Positions 7,000 to 9,041 of a stretch of 9,041 nucleotides of DNA are shown in pieces. Location of the stretch: assembly GCA_947485425.1 (NCBI GenBank), contig CANKSK010000029.1:1-9041 (forward strand). The letters are read 5' to 3'. How positions within the stretch are numbered: the stretch's first letter is position 1; the number at the start of each line of letters is the position of its first letter. The stretch comes from Bacteroidota bacterium. Lineage in GTDB: Bacteria; Bacteroidota; Bacteroidia; AKYH767-A; CANKSK01. A program made the position numbers and the translations under genes. A model generated the notes under the pieces. It was not told the DNA's origin. It saw nothing but the letters and a program-made list of their open reading frames with translations, and made no database searches.

Positions 7000-9027
7000 A
7001 TGAATTATTCATATATACATGTTTTCATTTATTTATGTATTCTAACCGTATTTTCCAACGTATATGGGCAGGAAATGGAGCCCAGCTGTGGCGGTCACAA
7101 AGAAAAAAAGGCCTTTAATTTGTTTGAAAAAGCCAAGAAAAACAGTGTATATCCAGAGGCCAAAAAACAGGTAGAAGAAGCATTGGAAATTGATCCGGAA
7201 TTTTCTGACGCAGCATTTTTTATCGCCAATAGAGCGAAAAGATATCAGGATATAAAGGCCGCCATCAAATATTATAACAAAGCCATTGAAATATGTCCGG
7301 AGAAATATCCGGAGGCCTATTTCAACTTGGGTTCGTATTATTTTAGCATTGCAGATAGCATACATTTGACGAACTATACTGATGCCATCAAATACCTGGA
7401 AAAATTCATCGCTTTCGAAGAAAGTCCGGAAGAGCTAAAAAATGCGACGAAAAGAAAAAACATGGATGATGCACGCATGGAAGCAGAAAAATATCTGAAA
7501 AGCGCAAAATTTTTGTCAGAGGCATTTACGCATCCTGTACCTTTTAAACCGCAAATCGTAGGGGGCATTTCAACAACTGCAGATGAAGTTCTTCCCATTA
7601 TCTCACCAGATCATGAACTTGCCTTTTATACCCGCAGATACGAAATCAAATCCAAAGGAGGTATTATCGAACAAAGCAGTTGGAAAGAAAAATTTGTATT
7701 AAGTGAACTTGCAGAAGGCCACTTTAATGAAGGTGCTCCTCTGCCCTCTCCATTCAATGAAAACAACAATGAAGGAGGTGCCAGCATTACCGCTGATAAT
7801 CAAAGCTTATATTTTACCATTTGTAAACCCGATGGTACCGGTTATAACAATTGCGATATTTATTATTCAAAAATGGAAAATGGAAAGTGGTCACCCATCA
7901 AAAATATTGGTCCTTCCATCAATGGAACCAATACGTGGGAAGCGCAACCATCGATAACGGCAGATGGAAAAACGCTTTATTTTACGAGCATCCGAGAAGG
8001 AAATTTGGGCTTCAGCAAAGATAACTTTACTGCAGATATTTATAAATCTGTTAAAAATGAAAAAGGGGAATGGGGAAAAGCAGAAAACGTTGGAAAGCCT
8101 ATCAATACCAATGGAGATGAGAAGTCACCTTTTATCCATACCGATTCTCAGACCTTATATTTCGCATCAAACGGGCATGAAGGAATAGGTGGCTATGATA
8201 TCTTTTTCGTGAAAGGAAATGAAAAAGGAAAGTTTGAAAAACCAAAAAATATTGGCTATCCCATCAATACCCCTGCCGATGAACTCAGTTTTTTTGTCAG
8301 TACCGATGGCAAAGAGGCCTATTTTGGTTCCAAAAGAATAAAAGGAAAAGGCGGTTATGATTTGTATTCATTCCCCTTGTATAAGGATGCCCGTCCGGAA
8401 AAAGTTTTGTTCGTAAAAGGGACCTTAACAGATGAAAATGGAAAGGTACTTACAGATGCAAAAATTCAAATTAAAAACATGACTACCAAAGAAATTTTGG
8501 AAGTACCGGTAGACCAAAGCCAGGGAAAATATGTGGCTGTTATTACATTGAAAAAAGAAGAAGATTATGTAATGACGGTAAAAAAAGATGGATATGCTTT
8601 TGATAATAAAGTATTTTCTTCTCATGATAGCACCTTTAGCCAACCCAGCAAAGTGGATGTAAAAATCAAGCCCTTAGAGATTGGGAAAGCCTACACCATC
8701 AACAATCTCAATTATGCGAGCAAGTCGGCTGAGCTCACTGAAAATTCAAAATTTATTTTGGAACAGTTTATGGATTATTTGAAAGAATATCCCCAAATAA
8801 AGATTGCTATTTATGGGCATACCGATAATGTAGGAGACGATGAAAAAAACAGGCTACTCTCTGAGCAAAGAGCCTTGATGGTTTATAATTATCTCATCGC
8901 AAATCAAATTTCAGCAGAGCGGCTTTCCTATAAGGGATTTGGGAAGATCAAGCCTTTGGCTACGAATGATACCGAAGAAGGCAGGGCTAAAAACAGGCGA
9001 ACAGAATTTGTGATTGTTGCCAAATAA
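7000..9027 (+). CDS. Exported TPR-PD40-OmpA multidomain protein, PorE-like
   Basis: 675-residue periplasmic or outer-membrane-associated protein. Order of parts: signal peptide 1-23 (hydrophobic core 8-18, likely cut after VYG); TPR region about 45-140 (AKKQVEEALEIDPEF, AIKYYNKAIEICPE); five PD40 repeats at about 190-213, 255-275, 309-332, 369-391 and 423-445 (for example SITADGKTLYFTS); a carboxypeptidase-regulatory-like beta-sandwich about 468-534 (VKGTLTDENGKVLTDA); and an OmpA C-terminal domain about 565-675. The peptidoglycan-binding pair of that domain is present: D609 in GHTDNVG and R624 in LSEQRAL, 15 residues apart, with NRR at 665-667. Cysteines 275 and 285 in the second PD40 repeat could form a disulfide. 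PG1058 (PorE) of the Porphyromonas type IX secretion system has the same domain order, but it is a lipoprotein and no lipobox is visible here. Bacteroidota carry several such paralogues, so the exact role is uncertain. The ATG at 7000 leaves no K or R before the hydrophobic core. A TTG at 6979 would add an Arg and remains possible. Confidence 0.88.
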   Translation: MNYSYIHVFIYLCILTVFSNVYGQEMEPSCGGHKEKKAFNLFEKAKKNSVYPEAKKQVEEALEIDPEFSDAAFFIANRAKRYQDIKAAIKYYNKAIEICPEKYPEAYFNLGSYYFSIADSIHLTNYTDAIKYLEKFIAFEESPEELKNATKRKNMDDARMEAEKYLKSAKFLSEAFTHPVPFKPQIVGGISTTADEVLPIISPDHELAFYTRRYEIKSKGGIIEQSSWKEKFVLSELAEGHFNEGAPLPSPFNENNNEGGASITADNQSLYFTICKPDGTGYNNCDIYYSKMENGKWSPIKNIGPSINGTNTWEAQPSITADGKTLYFTSIREGNLGFSKDNFTADIYKSVKNEKGEWGKAENVGKPINTNGDEKSPFIHTDSQTLYFASNGHEGIGGYDIFFVKGNEKGKFEKPKNIGYPINTPADELSFFVSTDGKEAYFGSKRIKGKGGYDLYSFPLYKDARPEKVLFVKGTLTDENGKVLTDAKIQIKNMTTKEILEVPVDQSQGKYVAVITLKKEEDYVMTVKKDGYAFDNKVFSSHDSTFSQPSKVDVKIKPLEIGKAYTINNLNYASKSAELTENSKFILEQFMDYLKEYPQIKIAIYGHTDNVGDDEKNRLLSEQRALMVYNYLIANQISAERLSYKGFGKIKPLATNDTEEGRAKNRRTEFVIVAK

Positions 9028-9041
9028 AGACTATTGATATT

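Overview
The window looks like chromosomal DNA from a member of the Bacteroidota. The reasons are the domain combination of the last gene (TPR, PD40 propeller repeats, carboxypeptidase-regulatory-like fold, OmpA C-terminal domain), the large AsmA-like protein, the fused FTCD enzyme beside hutI, the absence of purine-rich Shine-Dalgarno sequences before any start, moderate to low GC, and TAA as the stop of all five genes. Species cannot be named from this sequence.

Left part (1-3090, minus strand): two histidine-degradation genes. hutI (1834-3090) encodes imidazolonepropionase and is followed 50 bases downstream by ftcD (80-1783), a fused glutamate formimidoyltransferase and formimidotetrahydrofolate cyclodeaminase. 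HutI makes N-formimino-L-glutamate. FTCD passes its formimino group to tetrahydrofolate and deaminates the product to 5,10-methenyl-tetrahydrofolate, yielding glutamate, ammonia and a one-carbon unit. The upstream enzymes hutH and hutU are not in the window. Bases 1-79 are a short flank.

Centre (3091-4241): a 68-base AT-rich divergent intergenic region separates hutI from aroC (3159-4241, plus strand), which encodes chorismate synthase, the last step of the shikimate pathway.

Right part (4289-9027, plus strand): a probable two-gene cell-envelope unit. The first gene encodes an 895-residue AsmA-family protein with one N-terminal membrane anchor and an unusual highly charged C-terminal tail built from 22-residue helical repeats. 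After 23 bases comes a 675-residue exported protein with the same order of domains as PorE (PG1058) of the type IX secretion system, but without a visible lipobox.

All five genes read through intact. No RNA genes, CRISPR arrays, insertion sequences, phage genes or defence genes were seen. I found no clearly new system. The parts most worth a second look are the AsmA tail repeats and the pairing of this AsmA protein with the PorE-like protein.
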